From an uncultured Flavobacteriaceae bacterium (GTDB lineage: Bacteria > Bacteroidota > Bacteroidia > Flavobacteriales > Flavobacteriaceae): 64,000 nt of DNA. Shown in pieces: positions 33,878 to 42,773 of this stretch (within the stretch, counting starts at the first letter, position 1; each line of letters starts with the position of its first letter). A program made the translations under genes and the position numbers. The DNA lies in assembly GCA_947493175.1 (NCBI GenBank), contig CANLQD010000003.1:248001-312000 (forward strand), written 5' to 3'. The notes under the pieces are model-generated. The model worked only from the letters and a program-made list of their open reading frames with translations, was not told where the DNA came from and ran no database searches.

Positions 33878-35503
33878 TTAGAAAGAGGACTTTATGTCAT
33901 TTAAGTACTTGGACAATTCTTCGCGCACCTTAGGGAATAAAAACAAAAGACCGATCATATTTGGGAACACTAGGGCCAAAATCATTGCATCGGAAAATTT
34001 AATTACCGCATCGAGCGTGGCCGCCGCACCTATTACCACGAATAGCAAGAACAATACTTTATAAACCACATCGGCGGTTTTACCCCTACCGAAAAGATAC
34101 TTCCAAGACTGGAGACCGTAATACGACCATGAAATCATGGTAGAAAACGCAAATAAAATTATGGCTATCGTTAAAACATATCTAAACCCAGGAATTACAG
34201 AATCATAAGCCATTGATGTCAAATCAACACCACCGACATAGTCACCCGTATCATTTAGAAGTACAGTGCTACCTACGGCGTTACCATAATCGAATGCCCC
34301 AGCATCCATATTAAAGAAAATGATTACCAAGGCAGTCATTGTGCAAATAACCACCGTGTCGATAAACGGCTCCAAAAGGGCTACGACACCCTCACTCGCG
34401 GGATATTTCGTTTTTACGGCCGAGTGTGCAATTGCTGCAGATCCAGCCCCTGCTTCATTGGAAAAGGCAGCTCTTTGAAATCCTACAATAATTACCCCTA
34501 AAAATCCTCCCAAACCGGCTTCTGGAGTGAACGCACCTGTGAAAATCATCCCGAAAGCATCTCCGATATACTTAATATTGGCAAATATGATTACCAACGA
34601 TGCCAGTACATAGACACCCGCCATGAAGGGAACTATTTTTTCAGTAACGCTAGCTATTTTTTTAATTCCACCGATAATCACGATACCCACAAGAATCGCC
34701 AAAACCACACCAATGATGACACCGGTGGCACCACCTTGTAGGTTCAACATACTACTCAATTGAACCGCTGCCTGATTCGATTGAAAGGCATTTCCACCTC
34801 CGAAAGAAGCTCCAACGCAAAGAACTGCAAACAAAACGGCAAGTACCTTTCCAAATCCCTTCATATTTTTTTCCGCTAGCCCACGTGATAAGTAATACAT
34901 AGGCCCTCCATAAACCGTTCCATCGGGTCCTACATCTCTATATTTGACCCCAAGGGTGCATTCTACGAACTTGGTAGACATTCCTATAAGCCCACATACG
35001 ATCATCCAAAACGTTGCACCGGGACCACCCACGGCAATCGCAACGGCCACTCCTGCAATATTCCCTAAGCCCACAGTACCGGAAACTGCAGTGGCCAAGG
35101 CTTGAAAGTGGCTTACCTCACCCTCTTTACTCTCATCACGAATAGTGTCCGGCAAGTCACCATCAACAATATTGACCTCAGATTTTTCCACACCATGACC
35201 CTCAGGAAGTTCAAGATCATCGTACTTTCCCCGTACCGTGTTGATGGCCAACGGAAACTTAAATATGCTGGGAAATTTAAAGTAAATAGTAAAAAAAGTT
35301 GCACCAAACACCAAGAGAATCAACACAATTGGAATATTATACTCTCCAATCGGAACAGTCGTTAAAACAAAGCTTTCCCACCAAACGGCAAAAGGCATAA
35401 AAGCATCATTCACCTGTTCATCGAGGCCTTTTTCCGCTGTTTCCTGGGCCGTACTAAAAAATGGTAACATTAAAGAAAAAAGCATGCATAGTCGAAGCTT
35501 CAT
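33878..35503 (-). CDS. Alanine/glycine:cation symporter (AGCS family)
   Basis: 541 residues. An N-terminal signal-like segment (MLFSLMLPFFSTAQE) is followed by about eleven membrane helices. Family signatures: VSGTVGLGNIAGVAVAIAVGGPGA and GGIVGTVG-like regions, GPMYYLSRGL, and FQRAAFSNEAGAGSAAIAHSA. Imports small neutral amino acids with Na+. An inserted hydrophilic loop at about 75-125 (VEKSEVNIVDGDLPDTIRDE) is longer than in E. coli YaaJ-like proteins but usual in Bacteroidota members. Confidence 0.93.
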   Translation of the reverse strand: MKLRLCMLFSLMLPFFSTAQETAEKGLDEQVNDAFMPFAVWWESFVLTTVPIGEYNIPIVLILLVFGATFFTIYFKFPSIFKFPLAINTVRGKYDDLELPEGHGVEKSEVNIVDGDLPDTIRDESKEGEVSHFQALATAVSGTVGLGNIAGVAVAIAVGGPGATFWMIVCGLIGMSTKFVECTLGVKYRDVGPDGTVYGGPMYYLSRGLAEKNMKGFGKVLAVLFAVLCVGASFGGGNAFQSNQAAVQLSSMLNLQGGATGVIIGVVLAILVGIVIIGGIKKIASVTEKIVPFMAGVYVLASLVIIFANIKYIGDAFGMIFTGAFTPEAGLGGFLGVIIVGFQRAAFSNEAGAGSAAIAHSAVKTKYPASEGVVALLEPFIDTVVICTMTALVIIFFNMDAGAFDYGNAVGSTVLLNDTGDYVGGVDLTSMAYDSVIPGFRYVLTIAIILFAFSTMISWSYYGLQSWKYLFGRGKTADVVYKVLFLLFVVIGAAATLDAVIKFSDAMILALVFPNMIGLLFLFPKVREELSKYLNDIKSSF

Positions 35504-35596
35504 AACTTGGCGTTTGAGTTAGTTTATCTATTCAAAAGCGGCAATATCCTAAAAATATTCAATGCAATCAAATATAATTGTCGAATTAACGGCAAA

Positions 35597-36607
35597 CTAG
35601 GAATCTATATGGAACATTTCATTGAGCTTTCGAATTTGCTCTGGCCTACCCAAGACAATAACCTTGCTCTTGGGCTGCAGCTGTAGGTCGGCTTCGGGAT
35701 TGATGATGTATTCCCCATCTGGTGCGATATAGCCAATGATCGTACAACCGGTTTTTTTTCTTAGATCCAAATCCCGTAGCGAATTGCAATCGACTTGATC
35801 GGAGAAATCTTCGATGGCCACCTCTTCTAAATTCGTCGTATGGCCTCCCTCGGTAGAAAGTTTGTCCATAAAAGTGATCAAATCGGGCATCACCACCAAT
35901 GAGGCCATATGATCGCCCCCGATCTTGTCGGGCATAATTACCTTGTTCGCCCCTGCCAAGAATAATTTCTTTTGAGAGGTGGCTAGGGAAGCCCTACTGA
36001 TAATAAATAGTTTTTGGTTTAGTTGACGTGCCGATAAAACTACGAAGAGATTCATTGCATCATCTGGCAATGCAGTAATCAGGTACTTGGCCCTTTCGAC
36101 CCCGGCGGCTTGTAGTACCTCATCTTCATTGGCGTCGCCCTCCAAAAATAGAATTTCGTCTTCATGCTTTTCAATGACTTCCCTATCGCGCTCAATGACA
36201 ACGAAGGCACGTTGATAAGCGGTCAATCGTTCTGCCGCCTGCATACCGTTGCGACCAAAACCGCAGACAATTACATGTTCAGAAAGCGCGTCGATCTTGT
36301 TTTTCACTTTTTTCTTTTTTAAAAGTTGTAAAGAATTTCTTCCAAGTACATATTCCGTAATTACCGATATGGCAAAACCTAAAATAAAAACGCTGGACGA
36401 AATTAAAAATACGGTAAAAATCTTTGCGGCATTATCTAAAGGCTGTACTTCCTTAAAACCAACGGTCGCCATGGTGATGATGGTCATATACAATGCATCT
36501 ATCCATGAGTAGTCTGCTATAAAGCGATACCCTAGAACACCGATTAGCACCACGCCAAAAATCAAGGTAAGTGCCCAGTAAATCTTGGAACGGAAAAGTC
36601 GAATCAT
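35597..36607 (-). CDS. Two-TM potassium channel with RCK (TrkA) domains
   Basis: 336 residues. Two membrane helices flank a pore loop DALYMTIITMATVGFKE whose filter reads TVGF in place of TVGYG. A Rossmann RCK-N domain follows (VIVCGFGRNGMQAAERL at about 112-128) and a TrkA-C domain (CTIIGYIAPDGEYIINPEADLQL). K+ channels of this type respond to nucleotides or Ca2+. The altered filter may change selectivity; this is read from the sequence, not tested. Adjacent to the PspC gene (2 bp). Confidence 0.9.
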   Translation of the reverse strand: MIRLFRSKIYWALTLIFGVVLIGVLGYRFIADYSWIDALYMTIITMATVGFKEVQPLDNAAKIFTVFLISSSVFILGFAISVITEYVLGRNSLQLLKKKKVKNKIDALSEHVIVCGFGRNGMQAAERLTAYQRAFVVIERDREVIEKHEDEILFLEGDANEDEVLQAAGVERAKYLITALPDDAMNLFVVLSARQLNQKLFIISRASLATSQKKLFLAGANKVIMPDKIGGDHMASLVVMPDLITFMDKLSTEGGHTTNLEEVAIEDFSDQVDCNSLRDLDLRKKTGCTIIGYIAPDGEYIINPEADLQLQPKSKVIVLGRPEQIRKLNEMFHIDS

Positions 36608-36609
36608 CC

Positions 36610-36837
36610 TTATAAATCAAAAACAGAGGTTCGTTTGGTGTAAATCAAATCCTTGATTCGCAGCCAAAAGGCCAGGAACAAATACAAAGCAAAACCAAAA
36701 CCTAAGGTAACGAATGTAAGATAAATAAAAGAGGTACGTACCACTCTGGCACGAATGCCCAATCGCTCCGCTATGCGCCTACAAACTTCAAAGCCCCTTT
36801 TCTGGAAGTAGTAAAGAATGGTATAAAACAAATTCAT
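36610..36837 (-). CDS. PspC-domain small membrane protein
   Basis: 75 residues from the ATG at 36837 (MNLFYTILYYFQKRGFEV); a frame to 36885 adds a doubtful Trp/Cys-rich segment. The PspC pattern is clear: CRRIAERLGIRARVVRTSFIYLTFVTLGFGFALYLFLAFWLRI. PspC proteins take part in envelope-stress sensing; many bacteroidal forms are single-domain like this. The gene lies directly before the K+ channel and 101 bp after DUF2851. Confidence 0.82.
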   Translation of the reverse strand: MNLFYTILYYFQKRGFEVCRRIAERLGIRARVVRTSFIYLTFVTLGFGFALYLFLAFWLRIKDLIYTKRTSVFDL

Positions 36838-36938
36838 CCGGGTAAAATTACAAAAAAGACCAAAGTACCAAAGATGTTTCTGCATGCCGTATTACTTTTT
36901 GAACGCGAAGGACTTTAGTTATTGCAGCCTTTTGAATT

Positions 36939-38207
36939 TTACCGAAGCAAACTACTTCCTATGGCACATTGGAGGCATTTGTTTTTTGTACAGTATTCGT
37001 TATACAATTGTAACAATGCTTGACTTTCACTGGCGCTTTCGGCAGATACTCCCAGCACATGAAAGTTATCGATAACCGTATTCTTTTCCGAAGGGATGGA
37101 AGAGACAATCTCCAAAATAACATCATTTGCATCTTTACCGTGATGCCTTGCATAGCAAAACCGCAAGGGCAGAATCGTATTTATTATTAGAAGGTCTACA
37201 AACCGTTTTGTGAGTTTTTTTATGCTTTTTTTTGATTCTTTGCCAAAGGTGAAATGGGTATTCCAATATACGCTTGCCTTGGCATCGAAAAGTGCATATA
37301 ACCCATCCACATTCTTTACCGACATGACTTGATGGAACAGGTTTCGGTGGGTACTGTACACATCGGCAAGTTGAGAAAGTCGAACGGTCGGGAAGTTGGG
37401 CGGTCGAAGTTTAAAAAATTCAGGTTTGGGTATTCCGTCATTCACCAATTGAAACTTATTCTTCAAATACCCGAATTCTTTTTTTAGTTGTTGGTAGTAT
37501 ACATCTAGGACAGCGGTACCCTCCAACAGATGTGCCATACCAAAAAATACACTCTCTAACTGCTGCTGATCTAATTTTCGCACCATCGAAAAGTTCAGTC
37601 GATGTGCCAACCCATAAAAGGCCTCTCCGTTTACCTTGAGCCCAAAGTTCTTTGCCAGCAAGACAAACAGTACCTGTTCCCAATCGTTCTTTGTCGTTTT
37701 CAAAAGTTCGGATATCACTATGGATTTTCGCTCAAGACGTTCAATATAAAGTCGTTCTAACCAACTTTTTTTCAAGAAGGCATCTACTTGAGCGATATCG
37801 TTCTGACAATTAATAAAGGTCTTTTGGCTTTTATCAAACAGATTCTGGTATGCCGTAAGTAATTCTTCATGAATAAAGTCCCGTAATTGCAACGTGGGAA
37901 TCGCTGAGTTATCACTTCGGAATACGGCACAATCGTCTTCCCAGACCACATGTAAAATGACATTGTTGTAGTTGGCATCTTTTTCGTGGTGATGTGCATA
38001 CCAGTCAGATGACTTTAAATGAATCTCGACGTTACCCGCCCACAATTGGTCATCTATGTACAGCTTAGCATTAAAAAAGTCGGGGCCGGCCAACAAATTG
38101 TGGGCACCTACTTCCACGACAGAAACAGCCTCCCCTTTTGTGGTAGCCAACTTGGCCAGCTGTAACTTTTTATATTTCCAGATAAAATGAAGAAGGTCTT
38201 CCCGCAA
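36939..38207 (-). CDS. DUF2851 family protein
   Basis: 422 residues, soluble. It begins REDLLHFIWKYKKLQLAKL and has the family blocks VVEVGAHNLLAGPDFFNAKL, WAGNVEIHLKSSDWYAHHHEKDANYNNVILHVVWEDD, and a Cys-containing end TKNKCLQCAIGSSLLR. DUF2851 is nearly universal in Bacteroidota; structure-based suggestions of a nuclease-like core exist for parts of the family but function is not established. The D-H-containing loop (WYAHHHEKDANYNN) is a plausible metal site. Confidence 0.9.
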   Translation of the reverse strand: MREDLLHFIWKYKKLQLAKLATTKGEAVSVVEVGAHNLLAGPDFFNAKLYIDDQLWAGNVEIHLKSSDWYAHHHEKDANYNNVILHVVWEDDCAVFRSDNSAIPTLQLRDFIHEELLTAYQNLFDKSQKTFINCQNDIAQVDAFLKKSWLERLYIERLERKSIVISELLKTTKNDWEQVLFVLLAKNFGLKVNGEAFYGLAHRLNFSMVRKLDQQQLESVFFGMAHLLEGTAVLDVYYQQLKKEFGYLKNKFQLVNDGIPKPEFFKLRPPNFPTVRLSQLADVYSTHRNLFHQVMSVKNVDGLYALFDAKASVYWNTHFTFGKESKKSIKKLTKRFVDLLIINTILPLRFCYARHHGKDANDVILEIVSSIPSEKNTVIDNFHVLGVSAESASESQALLQLYNEYCTKNKCLQCAIGSSLLR

Positions 38208-38336
38208 AACTCATTTGTTGAGCATTGAAGCTAAAACAAAAAAACGATTTACAAGAAAAATTTTCGATAAGTAGTAAGATTTTACTTATCACTGAAGGTG
38301 TGGATAATACATCCCACATGTATGGTGGCTATAATA

Positions 38337-38648
38337 CTATTCGGCAACCTCACCTTCCCAATTCATAAAGCCCCCTTCAAGATTATAGGCTTTTTCAAAC
38401 CCAATACTGTTCATTATAGCACAGGCTTGTCCACTTCTTGCCCCGGAGCGGCAGTAGACATAGTATGATTTGGACTTGTCCAATTTTTCCAATTCATCCA
38501 AAAAACCCTGCCCCAAGTGTATATCTATATTCATTGCGTTCGGAATGTAGCCATCGGCCACTTCGTCTTGGGTACGTACATCTAAAATAAGGGCGTTACT
38601 GTCTTCCTTTAATTGGTTTGCCCACTCCTCTTGGGATAAATCTGCCAT
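38337..38648 (-). CDS. Single-domain rhodanese (sulfurtransferase)
   Basis: 103 residues: one rhodanese domain with the Asp-Val-Arg strand ALILDVRTQDEVADGYIPNAMNID and the active-site loop YCRSGARSGQ (Cys66). It transfers sulfane sulfur from thiosulfate or persulfides to acceptors such as thioredoxin or cyanide; the physiological donor is unknown. Cytoplasmic. It starts 39 bp downstream of the DUF1501 gene and may be part of that transcript. Confidence 0.92.
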   Translation of the reverse strand: MADLSQEEWANQLKEDSNALILDVRTQDEVADGYIPNAMNIDIHLGQGFLDELEKLDKSKSYYVYCRSGARSGQACAIMNSIGFEKAYNLEGGFMNWEGEVAE

Positions 38649-38687
38649 ATTGTAGTTTTAAAAATCAAATTAAGGCAATATTTATGA

Positions 38688-39878
38688 TTACACCAAACCT
38701 AAGGTTTTAAAGCTTCCATCGAGTACTTTCGATGGTTCTGTTCCCAGCCATTCCTTCAATAACGAAGCATAAACATCCCTAAAATCAATTTCGTATTCGA
38801 TGTCCCCGTTTGCATCCAAACTAGCTAAATTTGAAGGGGTGTTATACATTCCTTTATGCTTTAAATCTTCCCCGATCAAAAACACCATGTTGGCCGCTCC
38901 GTGATCAGTACCATTTGCGGTGTTCTGTTTTAACCGCCTTCCAAATTCTGAAAAAGTAAGCACAAGGGTATCCTTGAAAGCTCCCGTTCCCTTGAGATCA
39001 TCAACAAAGGCACGCATTCCTTCCGAATAAATTTTCAATAGTCTTTTTTGGGCATTCAATTGGTTGGCATGGGTATCGAAACCACCCAAACTTGCATAGT
39101 ATATCTGGGTTTCCAAACCAGAATTCACCATTTCGGATATGGTTCGAAGTTGCTTGCCAAAAGCATTCTTAGGGTAAACAGCTTTCGAATCGTACACCTT
39201 GGTCTTTTCATAAATATAGGCTGCCGACGATTTGGCTTCCAAGGCCGTTTTATATAGATACCCCAAGTTGTGCTCGCTTAAATGGATATCGGTATTTGTA
39301 CGGAGTACATTGCTAAAATAAGGGTCTCGGGTCGTCTTGTAGAAGAGACGGGGATCTTTGGTAGCTATACCATTGATGGTTTCCCCTTTCATTAATAAGG
39401 ATAAGGTATCGTCTACCTCAATGGCACCCAAAGGGTTCTTTACCACCTCCTCCAAGTACCTGCCCACCCATCCGGTACGTAAGTATTGGTCAGACCCGCT
39501 AGCAGTCTGCCAAATATCGGTAGACCTAAAATGTGATCGGCTCGGGTTTGGATACCCTACACTGTTCAACACGCACATATGGCCCTGGTCATACAAAGCT
39601 GTAAATGCTTTTAAGCTTTCGTGGAACCCCAACTCATCTGAAACCTTTAATAGTTGTTCTTTTTTCTGGGCAATAACGGGACGGTTCTTTAAATAGATAT
39701 CATTACGGAATTGAACCAAGGTGTTGAGCCCGTCGTTGCCACCGGCCAGTTGAATAATGACCAACTTTTTGTGCCCTTCAGAAGTAAGCGGCAATGCATC
39801 ACAAGCCTTCAAAAAACCGGGTACCAATAGCGTACTACTCGCGAGACTACTATTTTTAATAAAGGTGCGTCTTTTCAT
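38688..39878 (-). CDS. DUF1501 family secreted protein
   Basis: 396 residues with a Tat/Sec-like N-terminus KRRTFIKNSSLASSTLLVPGFLKAC. Blocks typical of the family follow: LVIIQLAGGNDGLNTLVQ, VLNSVGYPNPSRSHFRSTDIWQTA, GWVGRYLEE and TFSEFGRR. It is distantly related to alkaline-phosphatase/sulfatase folds. Consistently found beside DUF1800, as here, probably acting together; substrate unknown. Confidence 0.9.
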   Translation of the reverse strand: MKRRTFIKNSSLASSTLLVPGFLKACDALPLTSEGHKKLVIIQLAGGNDGLNTLVQFRNDIYLKNRPVIAQKKEQLLKVSDELGFHESLKAFTALYDQGHMCVLNSVGYPNPSRSHFRSTDIWQTASGSDQYLRTGWVGRYLEEVVKNPLGAIEVDDTLSLLMKGETINGIATKDPRLFYKTTRDPYFSNVLRTNTDIHLSEHNLGYLYKTALEAKSSAAYIYEKTKVYDSKAVYPKNAFGKQLRTISEMVNSGLETQIYYASLGGFDTHANQLNAQKRLLKIYSEGMRAFVDDLKGTGAFKDTLVLTFSEFGRRLKQNTANGTDHGAANMVFLIGEDLKHKGMYNTPSNLASLDANGDIEYEIDFRDVYASLLKEWLGTEPSKVLDGSFKTLGLV

Positions 39879-39915
39879 TTTGTGTTATTTTGTAATCGGT
39901 CCAAACAAAAGTGTT

Positions 39916-41295
39916 TCAACACAGTTGGTATTCGGGTAAGGACATCAGCTGTATACAAAAATTGCGCTGATCTTCTTTCTCAAGTGTTTTCAGAAAATGA
40001 TTGGTTTCTTTTGATACCGATGCCCCTAGGATATGAAATACCAAAACATCATATGTTAGCGCACCGTAGTTGGCTTTGAATCGGTTCCAATTTTTGGTGA
40101 TGGCCAACTTTCGTCTGAAGTTGTTTTTTTGGTCGAACGCTTCAAAACTATCTTCGAACTCACCCTTGACATCAAAGGCGATTTCCCCATCGTTTAGCAA
40201 TACCGAGGGTAGCTTTAAGCGGATCATCAGTGTGTTGGCATCGATCCAACTTCTACCTTCGGCCCAGCCGGCCACATTTGGCGGTTCTAAAAGTACTTGA
40301 CCCAAAAGACGTTCTATGTATTTTAACTCCTTGGCTTTATCCCACGTAAAGGGAACCGTCTTCATGAGGCCTACCAATAAATCAACGGGCGATTTTATCT
40401 TGTGCCCCATATGTTTCGGGTCGTAAAACCAGTCTGCCATAAATAGATACTTCATAACGTCGGCTATCTGGTATTCTTTTCGAAACACGATAGCCAGTTC
40501 TTCGATATGATTGCTATTGGTTTCCTCGTTTACGAAATGACGATAGATTTTTTCGGCGATGAAATGGGCACAAGCAGGTTGTTCTAGAATAATTCGAACA
40601 ATATCCTCCCCGTTCCAGAGGCCCGTTTTACCCAAAAATGATTTTTCGCCATCATCGTGTATTCTATTCGTAAGCTTAAAGGTGCCACGTGAATCATGCC
40701 TCCAACCAGTAAATGCCCTTGCCGCCTCCTTGATATCCATTTCGGTATAGTGACCAACACCCAGGGTAAAAAGCTCCATCAATTCCCGGGCAAAATTCTC
40801 ATTGGGAGCCCCTTTTCTATTTTGCTGATTGTTCAGATAGTCGAGCATGGCCGGTTCTTTGGCGACTGCAATGACAAATTCTTTAAAATTACCTAGCGCA
40901 TGGGTGCGTAACGTGTTATTGAATTGCTGGGAAAACAGAATATTGTTCGACCTGACCACAAAATGATTCGCCCAAAATAGGGTCATCCGTTCCCGTAGTC
41001 CTTGTCCGGTAGTCGCCATACGGTTCACCCATGCCCTATTGAATACGACATGCTTTTGCCGACTTGTTCGAATCAGTTCTTTAAACGCCTTGCTTTTTCT
41101 GTCGATTTGTGTATTCGAGTCTAAGTAGGCATCGATTTTAGGGGTAGGTACGGTTAACGGAACCATTTTTTTCGATGACTCGAACAGCTGTGCAACAACC
41201 GATTTGCGATCTTTACCCGACAGTATTTCGAGCTCCTTGGGTAAGATATCAAAACCAGCTCTTCGGTATAAATGTTGAATATGTGCTTTTTCCAA
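39916..41295 (-). CDS. DUF1800 family protein
   Basis: 459 residues, helical. Landmarks: HLYRRAGFDILPKELE, MTLFWANHFVV (typical LFWHNHF motif), NQQNRKGAPNENFARELMELFTLGVGHYTEMDIKEAARAFTGW, and the C-terminal EPPNVAGWAEGRSWIDANTL. No signal peptide apparent, unlike its DUF1501 partner 37 bp downstream. The DUF1800/DUF1501 pair is common in Bacteroidota and Planctomycetes; its biochemical role is not established. Confidence 0.9.
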   Translation of the reverse strand: MEKAHIQHLYRRAGFDILPKELEILSGKDRKSVVAQLFESSKKMVPLTVPTPKIDAYLDSNTQIDRKSKAFKELIRTSRQKHVVFNRAWVNRMATTGQGLRERMTLFWANHFVVRSNNILFSQQFNNTLRTHALGNFKEFVIAVAKEPAMLDYLNNQQNRKGAPNENFARELMELFTLGVGHYTEMDIKEAARAFTGWRHDSRGTFKLTNRIHDDGEKSFLGKTGLWNGEDIVRIILEQPACAHFIAEKIYRHFVNEETNSNHIEELAIVFRKEYQIADVMKYLFMADWFYDPKHMGHKIKSPVDLLVGLMKTVPFTWDKAKELKYIERLLGQVLLEPPNVAGWAEGRSWIDANTLMIRLKLPSVLLNDGEIAFDVKGEFEDSFEAFDQKNNFRRKLAITKNWNRFKANYGALTYDVLVFHILGASVSKETNHFLKTLEKEDQRNFCIQLMSLPEYQLC

Positions 41296-41428
41296 AACGA
41301 TGGTAATTATGAATTCGAGATGAGTTCTAGATAATGAGATGCTGTTAAAAACAAAAGGTTTAGCCTATTATACCTACGATAGTCAAAGGCATTCGGTTTT
41401 TTTAACAAAATTTTAGCGATGCAATAGC

Positions 41429-41458
41429 TTGTAGGTTTTCAAAAGACACATACATTTG
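41429..41458 (+). promoter_or_regulatory. Promoter of the marR gene (TTG-N19-TACATTTG)
   Basis: -33 TTG at 41429-41431, 19 bases, -7 TACATTTG at 41451-41458. Transcription would start near 41464, inside the palindromes at 41456-41475. Confidence 0.65.
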
Positions 41459-41475
41459 TATATACAATTATTGTA
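41456..41475 (+). promoter_or_regulatory. Candidate MarR operator
   Basis: Perfect 12-base palindrome TTGTATATACAA (41456-41467), overlapping ACAATTATTGT. It overlaps the -7 element and start site, the position expected for autorepression by the MarR protein encoded 14 bp further on. Confidence 0.5.
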
Positions 41476-41480
41476 ATGAC

Positions 41481-41927
41481 ATGAATGTAGAAGCAATTAT
41501 AAAGACCAACAAAAGAATTCCTGTACGCAGTCGTACGATTATTCATTTTATGTTGGTGAACAACAAAATCAATGAGCGTATTTCTTCCGTACTTAAGCCA
41601 TACGATGTGTCGTTGCAACAGTTTAATGTTTTGCGCATTCTTCGTGGGCAGGAAGGAAAACCAGCAAATCTATCGACCTTGAACGAGCGTATGGTCAATA
41701 AGATGAGTAACACCACCAGGCTCGTAGACAAGTTGCTCTTGAAAGGATATGTAAACCGTGTTACGTGTACCTCCAACCGAAGAAAAGTAGAGATTACACT
41801 GACCGATAAGGGAAAAAAGGCGTTGGTCGTGATGGATAAGGCTATGAGCGACGCGGAAAACGAAATTCTTAAAAATTTAAACGACGAAGACCTTGAAAGG
41901 TTGAACAACTTATTTGATAAGTTTTAA
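41481..41927 (+). CDS. MarR-family transcriptional regulator
   Basis: 148-residue dimeric winged-helix regulator. Dimerisation helices at both ends; the DNA-binding part includes LQQFNVLRILRGQEGKPANLSTLNERMVNKMSNTTRLVDKLLLKGYVNRVTCTSNRRKVEITLTDKGKK (about 47-115), where MSNTTRLVDKL is the recognition helix and SNRRKVEITLT the wing. Probably represses itself through the palindrome 41456-41475 and perhaps the YceI gene 51 bp downstream. Ligand unknown. Confidence 0.93.
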   Translation: MNVEAIIKTNKRIPVRSRTIIHFMLVNNKINERISSVLKPYDVSLQQFNVLRILRGQEGKPANLSTLNERMVNKMSNTTRLVDKLLLKGYVNRVTCTSNRRKVEITLTDKGKKALVVMDKAMSDAENEILKNLNDEDLERLNNLFDKF

Positions 41928-41978
41928 AACAATAATCATTATAAACACTAATTAATAATTACATTTAAATTCAAAACG

Positions 41979-42557
41979 ATGAAAAAAGGAGTATTTAGTT
42001 TAGCATTTGCATTAGTTTTCGGTTTCGCAGCAACCGCCACCGAACCCATGGCCGATGAGAAAAAAGAAGTGAAGACCGATGCCAGCAAGGTCACTTGGAA
42101 AGCCTACAAGGTAACGGGATCGCATTATGGAAGTATCGCCCTAAAAGAAGGTGCACTTATGTTCGATGGCGACAAACTGACCGGTGGGGAATTTGTAGTG
42201 GATATGACCACCATCAGTACTGAGGATTTGGAAGGTGATTCCAAAGGAAAACTAGACGGACACTTAAATTCCGCCGATTTCTTTGACACCGCCAATCACA
42301 CCAGCTCATCTTTGAAGTTCACAAAGGTAAAGTCAACAGGAAAAAACTCTTATGAGGTAACCGGAGATTTGACGATCAAGGGCATTACCAAGCCAGTGAC
42401 TTTTGATGTATCGGTTTACGGCAGCAAAGCTACGGCTACTTTGAAAGTAGATCGTACTGTGTACGATGTGAAGTATGGTTCAGGCAGTTTCTTCGACAAT
42501 TTGGGAGACAAGGCCATTTATGATGAGTTTGACTTAGTGGTAGACTTGGAATTTTAG
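41979..42557 (+). CDS. YceI-family periplasmic lipid-binding protein
   Basis: 192 residues with signal peptide KKGVFSLAFALVFGFAATA and a lipocalin-like barrel: VTWKAYKVTGSHYGSIALKEG, FVVDMTTISTEDLEGDSKGKLDGHLNSADFFDTANHTSSSLKFTKV, GDLTIKGITKPVTFDVSV, and the closing YDVKYGSGSFFDNLGDKAIYDEFDLVVDL. YceI proteins bind isoprenoid or fatty-acyl ligands such as polyprenol chains. Linked to the MarR gene; followed by a strong terminator. Confidence 0.93.
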   Translation: MKKGVFSLAFALVFGFAATATEPMADEKKEVKTDASKVTWKAYKVTGSHYGSIALKEGALMFDGDKLTGGEFVVDMTTISTEDLEGDSKGKLDGHLNSADFFDTANHTSSSLKFTKVKSTGKNSYEVTGDLTIKGITKPVTFDVSVYGSKATATLKVDRTVYDVKYGSGSFFDNLGDKAIYDEFDLVVDLEF

Positions 42558-42601
42558 TACCTTACACTATATGATTTAATAGGCTTAACCTCACAGCCTA
42601 A

Positions 42602-42640
42602 AGCCCCGCAGCGATTTTTGTTGCGGGGCTTTTGAATTTT
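42602..42640 (+). terminator. Intrinsic terminator after YceI
   Basis: 9-bp perfect stem AGCCCCGCA/TGCGGGGCT with an 11-base loop and a TTTGAATTTT tail. It separates the marR/YceI unit from the trp promoter. Confidence 0.85.
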
Positions 42641-42652
42641 ATGAAGCGGCAA

Positions 42653-42683
42653 TTTGTAATTCTAAAAATCATTTCTATATTTG
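42653..42683 (+). promoter_or_regulatory. trp operon promoter (TTTG-N19-TATATTTG)
   Basis: -33 TTTG at 42653-42656, exactly 19 bases, -7 TATATTTG at 42676-42683: a perfect consensus. The start site is predicted at about 42688-42691, right at the leader-peptide ATG (42689), so the leader mRNA would have little or no 5' UTR. Confidence 0.8.
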
Positions 42684-42688
42684 AACCA

Positions 42689-42745
42689 ATGAAAAACAAC
42701 AATCCTAATACTTGGTGGTGGAACAAATCTCGACGCACATCGTGA
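42689..42745 (+). CDS. trpL: trp leader peptide
   Basis: 18-codon ORF encoding MKNNNPNTWWWNKSRRTS with three consecutive Trp codons (42713-42721). A ribosome stalled there for lack of charged tRNA-Trp would affect folding downstream of about base 42735 and block the terminator at 42774-42808. The ATG lies 5 bases after the -7 element, so translation probably starts at the very 5' end of the mRNA, which suits a lineage that uses few Shine-Dalgarno sequences. Too short for usual gene callers. Confidence 0.88.
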   Translation: MKNNNPNTWWWNKSRRTS

Positions 42746-42773
42746 GCTGAGCATCATTATAGTACAACTATAC

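Noticed and set aside
42758..42772. TATAGT/ACTATA hairpin as the trp antiterminator
   Set aside because: It does not overlap the terminator stem and so cannot compete with it; kept only as a neighbouring structure.
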